Assembly (NCBI GenBank): GCA_025465145.1
Contig: JAODNS010000100.1
Span: 1 to 18,037, forward strand
Reading direction: 5' to 3'
DNA from: Frankiales bacterium
GTDB taxonomy: Bacteria > Actinomycetota > Actinomycetes > Mycobacteriales > SCTD01
DNA: 18,037 bases
In this document: piece by piece, positions 7,630 through 14,746 of the stretch
Position numbering within the stretch: position 1 is the stretch's first letter
How the letters are laid out: every line of letters starts with the position of its first letter
Notes under the pieces: model-generated
What the model saw: the letters and a program-made list of their open reading frames with translations, nothing else
Told to the model about the DNA's origin: nothing
Database searches by the model: none
Translations under genes and position numbers: made by a program

Positions 7630-8774
7630 CCGCGCTCTCGACGACGCCGCGCGTCGGCGCGCTGGCGGAGCGGGTGCTCGCCGAGCTCGACGCGCTCGTC
7701 GCGCGCATGGGCGCTGCGTACCAGCACGAGATCGCCGAGTACGCCGCGATGACCGAGGCCACCATGGCCACCGACGTGCTGCCGGTGTCGCGCCGGCTGG
7801 TCCAGGTCTTCCTGTCCTGCGTGGTGCAGGAGCGGACCCTGACGCCCGACGAGCTGCGCGTCTTCGAGCAGTCCGGTCGCGACCGGCTGATCATGGGCAT
7901 GCCGCTCGAGTCGGTGCTGCACGCCTACCGGATCGCCGGCCGCGAGGCATGGACGGCGCTCTGCGCCGCCGTGCAGCCCGGCGAGGAGCAGCTGCTCGCC
8001 GACCTCGGCGCCCGCTGGATCGACATCGTCGACCGCACGTCCAGCGCGCTCGCCCGCGCGTACCTCTCGCTGAGCTACGACCGGCTGCGCGACCTCGACG
8101 CGCGCCGCCGCGAGCTGGTGGAGGCGCTGCTCACCGCGGCCGATCCGAGCGAGGTCGCCGCCGTCTCGCTGCGCTTCTCCACCGTGCTGGCGTCGGCCTA
8201 CGTGCCCGTCCTCGTCGGCGGCAGCGGTGCGGCCGCCGGCATCGACGCGCTGCTCGCCGACGCGCCGGCCGGCACCCTCGGCGGGCACCGGGGAGATCGC
8301 GTCCTGCTGCTCGTCCCGCAGCGCCTCGACGGACCGATCCGTCGCGGCGGCACCCTCGTGGCGTGGGGGCGGCCGGCTGCGTGCGGGCGCGCGCTGTGCG
8401 AGGAGGTGTCCCACGTCGAGCAGCTGCTGCTCACTGCGGTGGCAGAGGGGCACGTCCAGGGCTCCTTCGGACCGGACGACCTGCTCGTCGAGCAGCTGCT
8501 GCTCGGGAACGAGCGGGTGGCCGACGCGCTGCGCCGGCGGGTCGCCGACGTCCTCGCCTCCCGCGACCCGGCGGGCGTCCTCATCGGGACGCTGCGGACG
8601 TACCTCGCGACCGGCTCGGTGCCGGAGACGGCGCGCAGCGAGCACGTCCACGTGAACACGGTCGCGTACCGGCTCGGCCGAGTCCGCGACGTCACCGGCC
8701 TCGACCCGCGGGTGCCGCAGAACGCGGCGCTGCTCGTGCTGGGCCTCGGTCTGCCGGCAGCAGGGGAGGAGTGA
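7626..8774 (+). CDS. PucR-type transcriptional regulator with an N-terminal RsbRD-like domain
   Basis: This 382-residue regulator ends in a PucR C-terminal helix-turn-helix. The sequence LRTYLATGSVPETARSEHVHV with VNTVAYRLGRV (from about residue 318) is the classical motif of the family. Residues 10-165 are helical and resemble the RsbT co-antagonist RsbRD N-terminal domain often joined to this HTH in actinomycetes (for example IMGMPLESVLHAYRIAGREAW). The middle part (about 170-300) corresponds to the degenerate GGDEF-like region. PucR proteins usually sense a catabolic substrate and control adjacent uptake and degradation genes. Being translated within the operon (GTG start overlapping the hydrolase stop) suggests autoregulation together with the transporter. 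No operator could be identified. Confidence 0.85.
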   Translation: MTALSTTPRVGALAERVLAELDALVARMGAAYQHEIAEYAAMTEATMATDVLPVSRRLVQVFLSCVVQERTLTPDELRVFEQSGRDRLIMGMPLESVLHAYRIAGREAWTALCAAVQPGEEQLLADLGARWIDIVDRTSSALARAYLSLSYDRLRDLDARRRELVEALLTAADPSEVAAVSLRFSTVLASAYVPVLVGGSGAAAGIDALLADAPAGTLGGHRGDRVLLLVPQRLDGPIRRGGTLVAWGRPAACGRALCEEVSHVEQLLLTAVAEGHVQGSFGPDDLLVEQLLLGNERVADALRRRVADVLASRDPAGVLIGTLRTYLATGSVPETARSEHVHVNTVAYRLGRVRDVTGLDPRVPQNAALLVLGLGLPAAGEE

Positions 8775-8775
8775 C

Positions 8776-10380
8776 GTGCAGGGCCTGATGGGGGCGCAGC
8801 CGCTGACCGTGCGGACCATCTTCGACCGGATGCGGACCGTCTACGCCGACGCGGAGGTGGTCGACGCCTTCGCCACCGGCGCGGGCCGGACGACGTACGG
8901 CGCCATGGCCGACCGCATCCTGCGACTGGTCACCGTGCTGCGCGACCTCGGCGTCCAGCCGGGCGACCGGGTCGGCACGTTCGCGAACAACTCGTCCCGC
9001 CACGTCGAGCTCTACTACGCGGTGCCGCTGGTCGGTGCCGTGCTGCACATGGTCAACATCCGGCTGCACGACGACCAGCTCGAGCACGTCGTGGCCGACG
9101 CGGACGACACCGTCCTGTTCGTGGACGACGACCTCGTGCCGAGGCTGGGCGAGGTGGCAGCGCGGATGCCGTCGGTGCGCGCGTTCGTGCGCATCGGCAA
9201 GGGCGAGTGCGGCGGCATCGAGGGGATCCTCGAGGGCGAGCAGCTCATCGAGAACGCTTGTGCCGCGACGGATCTGCCGGACCTGAGCGAGGACATGGCG
9301 TGCGGCATGTGCCACACGTCCGGCACGACCGGGATGCCCAAGGCGGTCGTCTACTCGCACCGGTCGACGTACCTGCACGCGATGGCGATGTGCATGGTCG
9401 ACGGGCTCGGCATCTCGGAGCAGGAACGGATCCTGCCGGTGGTGCCGCTGTTCCACGCCTGCGGCTGGGGACTGCCGTACGCCGCGCCGCTCACGGGCGC
9501 GGACCTCGTCTTCGCCGGCGCTGACTGCTCGCCTCAGGCGCTGGCCCGGATCATCGAGCAGGAGCGGGTCACCTGGGCGGCAGCGGTGCCGACGATCTGG
9601 ACCTCGCTCCTGCCACTCGCCCAGCGCGGCGAAGTCGAGCTGTCCTCGCTCAAGACGCTCGGCGTCGGCGGCTCCGCCACCCCGCGCGCGCTGATGGAGG
9701 CCTACGACGCGCTCGGCATCACCATCCTGCAGATCTGGGGCATGACGGAGACCTCACCGGTCGCCGCGTCGTCGCGCCCGCGCCGCCGGCACCGCGGCCT
9801 GTCCGAGGCGGAGCTGGTCGACGTACGGGTGAAGACCGGCACGATCTTCCCGGGAATCGAGGCGCGGCTGTGCGACCCGGACACCGGCGACGTGCTGCCG
9901 TGGGACGGCGAGACGGTCGGCGAGCTGGAGTGCCGCGGGCCGTGGGTCGCGACGGAGTACTGGGGCGGCATGCCGGAGAAGTTCCACGACGGCTGGCTGC
10001 GCACCGGCGACATGGCGGTGATGGAGAGCGACGGCTACTTCCGGATCGTCGACCGGTCGAAGGACCTGGTGAAGTCGGGCGGCGAGTGGATCAGCTCCGT
10101 GGAGCTCGAAGGCGCCTGCCTGGCGCACCCGGCCGTCGCCGAGGCTGCCGTGGTCGGCGTGCCGTCGCAGAAGTGGGACGAGCGGCCGGTCGTCGTCGTC
10201 GCCCTGCACGAGGGCGAGTCCCTGACGCTCGACGATCTGCGCGAGTTCCTCACCGGCCGGGTGGCCAAGTGGTGGCTGCCCGACGACGTGGTGGTCGTGG
10301 ACGAGGTGGCGAAGACCAGCGTGGGCAAGTACGACAAGAAGGCGATCCGCGCGCAGCTCGCGGGCCGCGTCCTGCCGTGA
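8776..10380 (+). CDS. AMP-forming acyl-CoA synthetase / carboxylate-CoA ligase
   Basis: This is a member of the ANL superfamily. It adenylates a carboxylic acid with ATP and then forms the CoA thioester. The 534 residues carry the P-loop TSGTTGMPK (181-189), VVPLFHACGWG, WGMTETSP (321-328), GWLRTGD ending in the ribose-binding Asp412, RSKDLVKSGGEW, and the catalytic Lys518 in TSVGKYDKK. All core motifs are intact. The N-terminus (MQGLM, then PLTVRTI) and overall length fit the medium/long-chain fatty-acyl-CoA ligase group, but the acid could also be aromatic or alicyclic. The GTG at 8776 is chosen because AGGAG (8767-8771) lies four bases before it; the later ATG at 8788 would be 16 bases away. 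It is the last gene of the operon, placed to trap the imported or hydrolysed acid as a CoA ester. Confidence 0.92.
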   Translation: MQGLMGAQPLTVRTIFDRMRTVYADAEVVDAFATGAGRTTYGAMADRILRLVTVLRDLGVQPGDRVGTFANNSSRHVELYYAVPLVGAVLHMVNIRLHDDQLEHVVADADDTVLFVDDDLVPRLGEVAARMPSVRAFVRIGKGECGGIEGILEGEQLIENACAATDLPDLSEDMACGMCHTSGTTGMPKAVVYSHRSTYLHAMAMCMVDGLGISEQERILPVVPLFHACGWGLPYAAPLTGADLVFAGADCSPQALARIIEQERVTWAAAVPTIWTSLLPLAQRGEVELSSLKTLGVGGSATPRALMEAYDALGITILQIWGMTETSPVAASSRPRRRHRGLSEAELVDVRVKTGTIFPGIEARLCDPDTGDVLPWDGETVGELECRGPWVATEYWGGMPEKFHDGWLRTGDMAVMESDGYFRIVDRSKDLVKSGGEWISSVELEGACLAHPAVAEAAVVGVPSQKWDERPVVVVALHEGESLTLDDLREFLTGRVAKWWLPDDVVVVDEVAKTSVGKYDKKAIRAQLAGRVLP

Positions 10381-10508
10381 AGCGGGGGTAGCGCCCGGCC
10401 CGTCGGCACGGCAGGATGGAGTTCGCCGGTCGCGGCCCGTGTTCACGACCTTGACCTGGGTCCCGCTAGCGGTGCTTCCGCGTCGAAGGGCAGGTCGCGG
10501 CCGGCACC
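10381..10508. other. Convergent intergenic gap, no gene seen
   Basis: The 128 bases separate the convergent ligase and RDD genes. No convincing ORF, tRNA or strong terminator stem was found. There is only a short GACCTGGGTC near-palindrome, and GGTCGCGGCC occurs twice about 64 bases apart. Confidence 0.4.
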
Positions 10509-11444
10509 TCAGCGCGGGAGGACGAACCCGCCCGGACCGGAAGCGGGCGGCACGTCCGGTGCGGGCTGCACCGGTGGCCCCGGTTGCACCGCCGGTGCCG
10601 GCTGCACCGCGGGGGCGGGCCGCACCTCCGGTGCTTGTCCCCACTGCGGGCTGGGGCCTGCCTGCGGCGTCGGTCCCCAGATCGGCGCGGGTGCGGCCGT
10701 GCCCAGCCGTGCCTCCTCGCGCCGCCGTCGCTCGGCGAGGACCGCCGACAACACCGCCCAGCCCGGCGCACCCGGCGGCGGGGGAGGCGTGACGGAGCCG
10801 AGCACCGCCTGGACGAGCCGGCTGCCGAGGTCCTCGCGCGCCTGGGCCGTGAGGTCGTTCGACCGGGCCAGGAACTGCCGCGCCGACAGGGCGAGGTCGT
10901 CGGACAGCCCGGCGAGGTCGGCCTGCGCCGCCCACCCGGCCAGCTGTGGCGGCATGGTGGCCACACTGCCGCCCCGTACGGCCACCCGCTCCCTGAGCAC
11001 GACGGTGCCCGCGAGCAGGTCGCCGATCCGCTTGCTGCGCTCGTTGAGGAGCATCGTCGCCAGCGCACCCACGAACAGGGTGACGCCGAACCGCTCGAGG
11101 AAGGCGCCGGCGAGCCCGCGTACGAACGCCTGCCGGAACCCGATCGGACCTCCGTCGTCGCGCACCACCCGCAGGCCGAGGGCCGCCTTGCCGGGCGTGC
11201 GGCCGCGCAGCAGCGACTCGAAGGCGACCGGGTACCCGATGAGGACGAGCACCACCAGCACGATGCCGAGCGCGGAGCCGGCCGCGGCGGACAGGTCCGC
11301 GCCGACGGCGACGATGACGGCGCCGAGGGCGAGGAAGCCCAGCAGCTGCAGGCCGACGTCGATCAGCCCGGCGAGGATCCGGGACGGCAGCCCGGCCGGG
11401 CGCAGGTCGAGCGTGACGGCCTCACCGGTGACGAGCGGCTGCAC
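10509..11444 (-). CDS. RDD-family membrane protein with proline-rich C-terminal tail
   Basis: This 311-residue inner-membrane protein carries the RDD domain in its N-terminal half. LPSRILAGLIDV holds the characteristic Arg and Asp of the first helix, and RGRTPGKAALGLRVV is the family signature. Hydrophobic helices lie at about residues 23-49, 58-80 and 130-150. From about residue 230 the tail becomes Pro/Ala/Gln-rich with repeated VQPAP units and is likely disordered in the cytoplasm. The biochemical role of RDD proteins is not settled; some are linked to ion transport or envelope functions. The start is GTG, chosen because AGGAGG (minus strand, 11450-11455) precedes it by five bases. It is divergent from the SpoIIM-family gene, a pairing common in actinomycetes. 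Confidence 0.85.
   Translation of the reverse strand: MQPLVTGEAVTLDLRPAGLPSRILAGLIDVGLQLLGFLALGAVIVAVGADLSAAAGSALGIVLVVLVLIGYPVAFESLLRGRTPGKAALGLRVVRDDGGPIGFRQAFVRGLAGAFLERFGVTLFVGALATMLLNERSKRIGDLLAGTVVLRERVAVRGGSVATMPPQLAGWAAQADLAGLSDDLALSARQFLARSNDLTAQAREDLGSRLVQAVLGSVTPPPPPGAPGWAVLSAVLAERRRREEARLGTAAPAPIWGPTPQAGPSPQWGQAPEVRPAPAVQPAPAVQPGPPVQPAPDVPPASGPGGFVLPR
10558..10633 (-). repeat. Short degenerate tandem repeat encoding VQPAP units
   Basis: GGTGCGGGCTGCACC (10558-10572) recurs nearly identically at 10594-10608, 36 bases apart, with degenerate copies between and after. On the minus strand the array encodes the Val-Gln-Pro-Ala-Pro repeats of the RDD protein tail. Such in-frame repeats can change copy number by slippage. 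Confidence 0.6.
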
Positions 11445-11472
11445 TCCGACCTCCTGGACGCGGGTTGCGACC

Positions 11473-11485
11473 TAGTCTGCCCGGG
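11473..11485 (+). promoter_or_regulatory. Candidate leaderless promoter of the SpoIIM-family gene
   Basis: TAGTCT (11473-11478) fits the actinobacterial -10 pattern TANNNT and ends six bases before the GTG at 11485. Transcription would therefore start at or next to the start codon. No Shine-Dalgarno sequence precedes this GTG. This geometry is typical of leaderless mRNAs in actinomycetes. No clear -35 element was seen. Confidence 0.5.
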
Positions 11486-12528
11486 TGGACCTGGACGCGT
11501 ACGTCGCGGCGCACCGTCAGGACTGGGAGCGCCTCGAGAAGCTGCTCGGCCGAGCGCGCCGGCCGCGGAGGCTGTCCGGGCCCGAGGTCGACGAGCTGGT
11601 CGACCTGTACCGCCGGACCGCCACCCACCTCTCGGTGGTGCAGAGCGCCGGCCGCGACGCCGCGCTGATCGGCCGGCTGTCCTCTCTCGTGGCCCGTGCC
11701 CGCGGCGTCGTCGCCGGTGGGCGCCAGGCGGTGTGGCGGGACGTGGCACGGTTCCTGCGCGAGGACTTCCCGGCGACCGTCTACCGGACCCGCTGGTGGT
11801 GGCTGGGGGCGACGGCCGGGTTCCTCGTCGTCGCGCTCTCGTACGGCACCTGGATCGCCGGCTCGCCCGAGGCGCAGAGCGCGATCGCTTCGCCGGAGGA
11901 GATCAAGCAGCTCGTGGAGCAGGACTTCGCCGGGTACTACTCCTCCGCGCCGGCGCAGGACTTCACCTCGAAGGTGTTCACCAACAACGCCTACGTAGCG
12001 GCCCAGTCGATCCTGTTCGGGGTGCTGCTCGGGTTGCCGGTGCTGTACGTGCTGTACCAGAACGCGCTCAACGTGGGCATCGCCGGCGGGCTGCTCGCGG
12101 CCAACGGCCGGACCGGCCAGTTCTTCGGGCTGATCCTGCCGCACGGGATGCTCGAGCTGACAGCGGTCTTCGTAGCCTGCGGGCTGGGCTTGAAGCTCGG
12201 CTGGACGGTGGTGGACCCGGGCGGGCGTGGGCGGGCGCAGGCGCTCGCGGAGGAGGGCCGGGCGCTGGTGGTCGGCGCGCTCGGGCTGTGCCTGGTGCTG
12301 CTCGTGTCGGGGATCATCGAGGGCTTCGTGACCCCGTCCGGACTGCCCACCTGGGCCCGTATCGGCATCGGCGGGATCGCCGAGATGGTCTTCCTGGCAT
12401 GGGTGTTCGTCCTCGGCCGGCGTGCGCACAACGCCGGGATCACGGGGGATCTGCGCAACGACCTGCGCGGGGACGTGGCGCCGGTGGAGTTGCCAATTCT
12501 CGCCGCGGCGGAGGTCGCAGGACACTGA
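11485..12528 (+). CDS. Stage II sporulation protein M family (DUF95) membrane protein
   Basis: This is a 347-residue polytopic membrane protein. A helical N-terminal cytoplasmic part (about 1-100) is followed by membrane segments near residues 105-125, 172-192, 212-238, 260-282 and 292-310. ILPHGMLELTAVFVACGLGL (217-236) contains the PHGxxE signature of the family. In Bacillus, SpoIIM works with peptidoglycan hydrolases during engulfment. In non-sporulating actinomycetes the homologue is a general envelope protein of unknown role, found near RDD, MoxR and DUF58 genes. The last residues after about GDVAPVEL (PILAAAEVAGH) look foreign: their DNA is the reverse complement of the 3' end of an AAC(2')-like gene, so the native stop appears lost and the protein extended by about a dozen residues. 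Confidence 0.85.
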   Translation: MDLDAYVAAHRQDWERLEKLLGRARRPRRLSGPEVDELVDLYRRTATHLSVVQSAGRDAALIGRLSSLVARARGVVAGGRQAVWRDVARFLREDFPATVYRTRWWWLGATAGFLVVALSYGTWIAGSPEAQSAIASPEEIKQLVEQDFAGYYSSAPAQDFTSKVFTNNAYVAAQSILFGVLLGLPVLYVLYQNALNVGIAGGLLAANGRTGQFFGLILPHGMLELTAVFVACGLGLKLGWTVVDPGGRGRAQALAEEGRALVVGALGLCLVLLVSGIIEGFVTPSGLPTWARIGIGGIAEMVFLAWVFVLGRRAHNAGITGDLRNDLRGDVAPVELPILAAAEVAGH

Positions 12529-13000
12529 CGCGGTGAGGGAGAACTCCTGCTCCGTCAGCATCATCAGCCCGTGGTCCTCTTGCGGCGTGCGTTGTGGCCG
12601 ATGGGTGCCGGACGTACGTCGGCCCGCGCCACCGCTCCCAGCCGAGCCGCTCGTAGAAGCCGTGTGCGCCCGTGGCTAATGCGCCGCTCTCAACCTCGCT
12701 GCGCACGATCTGGTTCCAGCCTCCATCGCGCAGGCGGCATGGCCGCGGCCCTGCACGTCCGCTCGCGGCGACGGCCTCGACGCAGCCCGCATCGGCAGCT
12801 CGTCCACGTGCAGCTCGCGCGGTACGACCGCCGCGTGCGCCCGACCAGCCCGCCGTGGTCGTCGCGGACGAGCACGTGCCAGCCGCCGAGTGCGTGGTTC
12901 CCAGTCGTCCTCGCTGAAGCGGCCGGCGAACGCGGTGAAGACGAGGTTGGCGACGTCTTCCTCCGGACGGGTCCTGCGTGACGAGGATCCCCGGTGGCAC
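12493..13000 (-). pseudogene. Decayed AAC(2')-like GNAT acetyltransferase
   Basis: Read on the minus strand in changing frames, the pieces line up in order with aminoglycoside 2'-N-acetyltransferase-like GNAT proteins. They are EDVANLVFTAFAGRFSEDDW, then HALGGWHVLVRDDHGGLVG, then HAAVVPRELHVDELPMR, then GCVEAVAAS, then DVQGRGHAACAMEAG, then GAHGFYERLGWERWRGPTYV, then TPQEDHGLMML and SCDLRRGENW. DVQGRGH is the acetyl-CoA binding (Q/R)xxGxG/A-type motif. At least six frame changes are needed, near 12962, 12897, 12838, 12788, 12760, 12680 and 12598. The terminal Trp, where the family normally ends, is at 12493-12495, but no stop follows because the DNA runs straight into the SpoIIM coding region on the other strand. 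The intact family acetylates the 2'-amine of aminoglycosides or has unknown native substrates. Locally poor sequence quality is an alternative to true decay. Confidence 0.7.
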
Positions 13001-13002
13001 GA

Positions 13003-13308
13003 CTAGGTTTTGTAGGGAAGCGCTTCGGACGACTGGACCAGCAGCACGGTCATGCCGTCGGCGCTACCCGACTCGTGCACCGCACCCGGCGCCCACAGCA
13101 CCGCCTGTTGCGTCGCCGGGCAGGACGACCTGGAGGAAGTCGGGGGTGCGCGTACGGGTGGTCGGGCGGCACCGGGCTGAGGTGTCGCAGGTGCAGCGCG
13201 CCCAGCATCCGCAGGCTCTGTGGGTCGAGTGTCCAGCCGCACGAGCTCATCGGGCACTGCGACGCCGCCGAGGTGCAGGCGATGTCGAGCAGCATCCCGC
13301 TGGGCCAC
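13003..13308 (-). pseudogene. Probable cupin-like remnant (small ORF, likely frameshifted)
   Basis: An open frame of 101 codons runs from a GTG at 13306-13308, preceded by AGGAG at eight bases, to a TAG at 13003-13005. The C-terminal part AVLWAPGAVHESGSADGMTV with LLVQSSEALP resembles the last strands of small cupin proteins. The middle of this frame is Pro/Arg/Ala-rich and unlike a folded protein. Other frames there give more natural pieces (LRMLGALHLRHLSPVPPDHP, then PDFLQVVLPGDA), so two frame changes are likely. It ends two bases before the acetyltransferase start, which suggests the two were once an operon. Family assignment is tentative; nothing is recognised in 13309-13412. Confidence 0.4.
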
Positions 13309-13412
13309 CGGATCCGCTCCTGGGGTGGAAGCGGCTGACGTGCCCAGCAGGCGGCCGAGCTCCTAGTGCACGGGTCGAGGGGCGAGGGTAGTGAGGACCG
13401 GGCTCGGCCGGC

Positions 13413-14631
13413 TCAGCTCAACGACGGCGCGCGCGGCTGGGGGAGCCGCATCCAGGGCACGCGCAGGTCGGAGAGGCTGATCTGCTTGCGGTGCCACATG
13501 CTGTGGTGCCGGCGGCACAGGAGCACCAGGTTGTCCACGTCCGTGGCGCCGCCGTCTGCCCGGGCGCGCAGGTGGTGCACGTCGCAGAAGGCGGGCGGCG
13601 GCCATGCCGGCTGCAGCCCTTCGCGGTGCAGCAACGGTCGCGCGCGGCGACAGCGCGGCGCTGCCCCAACGTGATCTGGTCGGTGGAGCTGACCAGGCTC
13701 ACGATCCGGTGCTGCTGGTCGACGGTGAGCAGCTCGATGCGGGCGTCGCACAGCAGCTGCTCGACGGTGGCGCGGGTCGCGGGGCCGGTCCACGCACCCG
13801 CCGGGCACGGCGGCAGCCGGTCCGCGTCGGCTCGGAAGCGGCTCGGCTGCGCGACCGGCACGACGTAGGTCAGCGTCGGCCGGCTACCGCCGGCATCGGG
13901 CAGATCGCCGTGCTTGAGCGCGAGTGCGAACACGTCTCTCAGCGCATCCGCTCGCCGCTGCCCCGCGGTGCGCTTGTCGTCCAGCCCGTCCCGCCGCGCC
14001 AGCGGCTCCAGCACTGTCCGCAGCACCTCGGCATCCGCGTCCGGCAGCTCGAAGAGGCCGCGCGTGCGGCCGTTCCGCTGGTCGACGAGCTGCAAGAAGC
14101 GGCCGTCGACGGCATCGGCTTCCTCGCGCTCCAGCTCCGGCTCGCACCACGTCGCCAGCAGGTGCCGTACGTGGTGCGCGAGCTGGTCAGGGTCAGTGCG
14201 CTGAGCCACCTCGAGCAGCTCGTCCTGGCTGTCCAGCAGCGCCTGCGGCTCGATCCGCCCGACGAGCCGGGCCAGACCCGGCCGTGCTCAACGGTGATCG
14301 CGCCGTCGACGATCGCCGCGGCGACGGACGGCAGCTCGCGCAGCGCCGTGCAGGTGCGGACCTGCCGGCCCGCCTCCCGCCCGGACACCTTCGCCACGTC
14401 TCGCAGCCACGCCGGCACCGGCGGGACCGCCCCCTCCGCGTCGGGCACCACCCCACCGCCGCGCGCCTGCAGCTCCCCGGCCGCTCGCGAGACGGCCCCG
14501 TCCAGCCTCGCCACGAGCGGTGCCGCGCGCTCCACCAACGCCGTCAGCGACGGGACCGGCAACGCCTCCACGGACATGTCGGAGAGGGCGTCGACGTCCG
14601 CCGCGAGAGCGGGAAGAACGTCGACTGCCAT
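13413..14631 (-). pseudogene. DUF222 / HNH endonuclease (13E12-repeat family), two frameshifts
   Basis: The N-terminal DUF222 part reads from MAVDVLPALAADVDAL through AWLRDVAKVSGREAGRQVR to AITVEHGRV. There, near 14275, one base is missing on the minus strand and the reading continues in another frame as ARLVGRIEPQALLDSQDELL and AQRTDPDQLAHHVRHLLATW. A second break lies at about 13595-13608, just before the nuclease motif, where about eight extra bases would explain the shift. The HNH core then reads CDVHHLRARADGG, VDNLVLLCRRHH and SMWHRKQ, with both His pairs and the Asn present, to a TGA at 13413-13415. These proteins are multi-copy in actinomycetes and behave like mobile or rapidly decaying nuclease genes of unsettled function. 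The ATG at 14629-14631 is preferred over an in-frame start at 14718 because it gives the usual N-terminus length. Confidence 0.75.
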
Positions 14632-14675
14632 GAACCGAAAGCAGCCGCGACCTACGACAGAACCAGGGCTGGAAT

Positions 14676-14692
14676 CCCCTTGTGTACAGGGG
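14676..14692. promoter_or_regulatory. Inverted repeat upstream of the HNH gene
   Basis: CCCCTTGTGTACAGGGG is a 17-base sequence with perfect 5-bp arms (CCCCT/AGGGG) around a near-palindromic TGTGTAC centre. It lies 45-61 bases upstream of the HNH gene ATG and 54 bases after the cyclase gene stop on the same strand. It could be an operator for the HNH gene or a small terminator for the cyclase operon. Confidence 0.35.
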
Positions 14693-14746
14693 CTTTCGCG
14701 GCGCGCCAAGGCGCTCACGTCGCGGCAGGAGCCGGAGCGCCAAGCC

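Noticed and set aside
10381..10508. Possible tRNA or small RNA between the ligase and RDD genes
   Set aside because: No cloverleaf arms or T-loop GGTTCGA-type sequence were found.
10584..12536. Plus-strand open frame of 650 codons across the RDD and SpoIIM genes
   Set aside because: It is antisense to RDD and out of frame with SpoIIM, rich in Arg/Gly/Pro, with no family match.
12571..12981. Plus-strand ORF over the acetyltransferase region
   Set aside because: Arg-rich, with no domain; the minus strand gives ordered GNAT-like peptides.
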